Assembly: GCF_008704205.1 (NCBI RefSeq)
Contig: NZ_VXLC01000004.1
Coordinates: 372,001-436,000 of the forward strand
Reading direction: 5' to 3'
Origin: Nocardia colli
Lineage (GTDB): Bacteria > Actinomycetota > Actinomycetes > Mycobacteriales > Mycobacteriaceae
Length of the DNA: 64,000 bases
How positions within the stretch are numbered: position 1 is the stretch's first letter; each line of letters begins with the position of its first letter. The position numbers and the translations under genes were made by a program. This document shows, one piece after another, positions 62,519 through 64,000 of the stretch. The notes beneath the pieces were generated by a model that saw nothing but the letters and a program-made list of their open reading frames with translations, did not search any database and had not been told where the DNA came from.

Positions 62519-63376
62519 CTACCGAGGGGCGCCTTCGGCCGGGCGGTAGGTGGAGATCAGGACCGAGGCGGTGACCTCGGTGGTGTCCTGGAGGTTCGGG
62601 ATGCGGGTGGTCGTGTGGTGGGCGGAGGGACCCATGCCGACGACGTTCGCCACGTCGGCCTGGGTGAGTTTCATCGGATACTCGACCAGTACGCGATCGA
62701 CCGCGGTGAAGTGGCCGGACATGGCCGTGTCGAGCCGGCGATCCTTGTCCGGGTCGACGGTGACCATGCCGAGCGGGCCGATCAATTCGCGCAGGTGACG
62801 TTCGGTCGGGGTGACGACGACGAATCTGCCGTCCGCGGCGAGCACGCGCGCGACCTCACCCGGATTGCGCGGCGCGAACACCGAGAGCACGGCGCACAGG
62901 GTGCCGTCCCGGACGGGCAGCCCACGCCAGGCGTCGGCCAGCACCGAGGCCGCCCGTGGATGAGCGCGGGCACAGCGCTTGGCGGCCGGTTTGGCCACGT
63001 CCAGTGCGATGCCCGAAGTAGCAGGTGCGGCGTCGAGCGCACCGGCCAGGTAATAGCCGGTGCCCGCGCCCACCTCCAGTACGGTGCCGGACGCATGCTC
63101 GCCCGGCCCGACCGCCGCTGCCACCGCGGTGGCGATCGGTGCGAAATGTCCCCCACCTTGAAAGGTGGCACGCGCGTCCAGCATGGCCGCGGTGTCACCG
63201 GTCATTTTGGTCGACGCGCCGGTCAGCAGGCTGACATAGCCCTGCTTGGCGATGTCGAAACTGTGCCCGTGTCCACAGCGCAGTACCCGATCACGCGGCT
63301 CGAGTCCGAGCGCGCATTCCGGGCAAGCCAGCAGACCGGCCACAGCGGCCAGCGCCGAGGTATCAGCTGGTGACAC
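62519..63376 (-). CDS. 23S rRNA (guanine-N1)-methyltransferase, RlmA/TlrB type
   Basis: A 285-residue methyltransferase. The N-terminal zinc finger is C18-x2-C21-x12-C34-x3-H38, exactly the spacing of E. coli RlmA. VLEVGAGTGYYLAG binds SAM. Family members methylate G745 (RlmA) or G748 (TlrB, giving tylosin resistance) of 23S rRNA; which one applies cannot be told here. The GTG start overlaps the DUF3117 stop region by 14 bp, implying coupling. Confidence 0.85.
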   Translation of the reverse strand: MSPADTSALAAVAGLLACPECALGLEPRDRVLRCGHGHSFDIAKQGYVSLLTGASTKMTGDTAAMLDARATFQGGGHFAPIATAVAAAVGPGEHASGTVLEVGAGTGYYLAGALDAAPATSGIALDVAKPAAKRCARAHPRAASVLADAWRGLPVRDGTLCAVLSVFAPRNPGEVARVLAADGRFVVVTPTERHLRELIGPLGMVTVDPDKDRRLDTAMSGHFTAVDRVLVEYPMKLTQADVANVVGMGPSAHHTTTRIPNLQDTTEVTASVLISTYRPAEGAPR

Positions 63377-63530
63377 TCTTCAGTTCGTCGCCGAGCGCCG
63401 CGGCCTCGTCCGGCGTGAGTTCGACGACCAAACGCCCGCCACCCTCGAGTGGAACCCGCATGACGATTCCACGCCCTTCCTTGGTTGCCTCGAGGGGACC
63501 GTCCCCGGTACGGGGCTTCATGGCCGCCAT
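63363..63530 (-). CDS. DUF3117-family small protein (Rv1211 type)
   Basis: A 55-residue protein: MAAMKPRTGDGPLEATKEGR, then GGGRLVVELTPDEAAALGDELK. This is the small, highly conserved actinobacterial DUF3117 family. GGAG lies 6 nt before the ATG at 63530. It overlaps the methyltransferase start by 14 bp. It sits between the rRNA methyltransferase and tag, as Rv1211 sits next to tagA. Function unknown. Confidence 0.85.
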   Translation of the reverse strand: MAAMKPRTGDGPLEATKEGRGIVMRVPLEGGGRLVVELTPDEAAALGDELKSVTS

Positions 63531-63671
63531 CCTCTGCTCCCTCCAGATCTGCGCGATATGCTGCGCACTTTCTTGGAACTCCAGTTGTCACCAACCAGCG
63601 AGCTCGCCGGCATTTGGCGAGCTACACCTGTCCCATTCTTCCCTATCGCGGATGTGGACGGATACCTGAGT

Positions 63672-64000
63672 TCAAAAAGTGACCGGTCGGACTGTGTCGG
63701 ACACGTCACTACCGACCCAGCAATCGGCCAGGTGATCGTCTACCATCCCGGTCGCCTGCATCATGGCGTAGGCCGTGGTCGGCCCCACGAAACGGAACCC
63801 GCGGCGCTTCAATTCTTTTGCCAGAGCTACGGATTCGGGTGTGCTGGCGGGTACGTCGGCGCCGGTTCGCGGGCGCGGTCGGGGGTCCGGCGCGAACGAC
63901 CAGAGCAGTGCGTCCAGTCCGATATCGAGCTCCCGAGCAACCCGGGCGTTGCTGATCGCCGCGTCGATTTTCAGCCGGTTCCGCACGATGCCCTGGTCGG
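63672..64000 (-). CDS. tag: DNA-3-methyladenine glycosylase I, 5'-truncated by window edge
   Basis: The C-terminal 109 residues of a Tag-type glycosylase; the start lies past the window end. RNRLKIDAAISNARVARELD, KRRGFRFVGPTTAYAMMQATGMVDDH and the zinc residues (DDH..DC) near the end are diagnostic. It removes 3-methyladenine from alkylated DNA. It is the inverted counterpart of Rv1210, next to the DUF3117 gene. Confidence 0.9.
   Translation of the reverse strand, partial: DQGIVRNRLKIDAAISNARVARELDIGLDALLWSFAPDPRPRPRTGADVPASTPESVALAKELKRRGFRFVGPTTAYAMMQATGMVDDHLADCWVGSDVSDTVRPVTF

Noticed and set aside
1..64000. tRNA, rRNA, CRISPR, insertion-sequence or prophage genes
   Set aside because: No cloverleaf-like runs, no regularly spaced repeat-spacer series and no transposase, integrase or phage protein motifs were seen.

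Overview
The window is high-GC actinobacterial chromosome, most consistent with Nocardia or a close mycolate-bearing relative. Nearly all genes have strong G/C third positions. Many are actinobacterial signatures: mycothiol synthesis (mshB), phosphatidylinositol-mannoside synthesis (pimE, lpqW), F420 synthesis (fbiC), glucosylglycerate/methylglucose polysaccharide synthesis (gpgS), alpha-maltose-1-phosphate synthase (glgM), a twin-arginine translocase subunit (tatB), and the SigE/RseA/HtrA envelope-stress module. From memory, much of 14.3-46.1 kb and 53.3-64 kb follows the order of Mycobacterium tuberculosis Rv1158c-Rv1224. The part carrying tag to tatB is inverted, and lineage-specific genes lie at the junctions. 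No rRNA, tRNA, insertion sequence, prophage or CRISPR array was seen.

Layout. 0-14.3 kb is accessory: an Lrp-type regulator (cut by the window edge), a MarR regulator with a divergent DHA2-type exporter and a double operator, an HD-domain protein, a hydrolase, a WYL regulator divergent from a DinB-like protein, a four-gene osmoprotectant ABC transporter, a VapBC module, a CHAP-like secreted protein, an internally duplicated protein of unknown function, a Tat-exported DUF1906 protein and a Ser-x-x triplet-repeat protein. 14.3-33.7 kb is the core block: secreted protein, pimE, pterin dehydratase, Cys-rich small protein, typA, lpqW, mshB, asparagine permease, small membrane proteins, bPH2 membrane pair, fbiC, fdxC, dapC and the two proline-catabolism genes. 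33.7-37.0 kb holds two MpaB/DUF2236 paralogues around a TetR regulator and a serine-hydrolase-like secreted protein. 37.1-46.1 kb is acyl-CoA ligase, dapD, dapE, two LOG-family proteins, a FadD6-type ligase, folP2 and gpgS. 46.3-53.2 kb is an accessory island: a three-subunit molybdenum hydroxylase of the PaoABC type, an XdhC-type maturation factor bracketed by two related long hairpins, and three poorly characterised genes. 53.3-57.4 kb is tatB, htrA, rseA, sigE and a divergent O-methyltransferase. 57.4-64 kb carries two small CxPFC membrane paralogues, an ImmA/IrrE plus DUF6545 pair, divergent glgC/glgM, rlmA-type methyltransferase, a DUF3117 protein and tag (cut by the window end).

Themes. 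Many genes start 5-8 nt after a TANNNT -10 element with no Shine-Dalgarno sequence, which is the signature of leaderless transcripts; I used this to choose several starts. Several promoters carry clear operator-like palindromes next to a regulator gene. The most notable is a 27-bp TGAGA-N17-TCTCA site shared by the two MpaB paralogues and the TetR gene. The least explained structures are the paired long hairpins around xdhC, the 25-fold Ser-x-x repeat protein, the 57-bp direct repeat between dapD and dapE, and several very small conserved-looking proteins.
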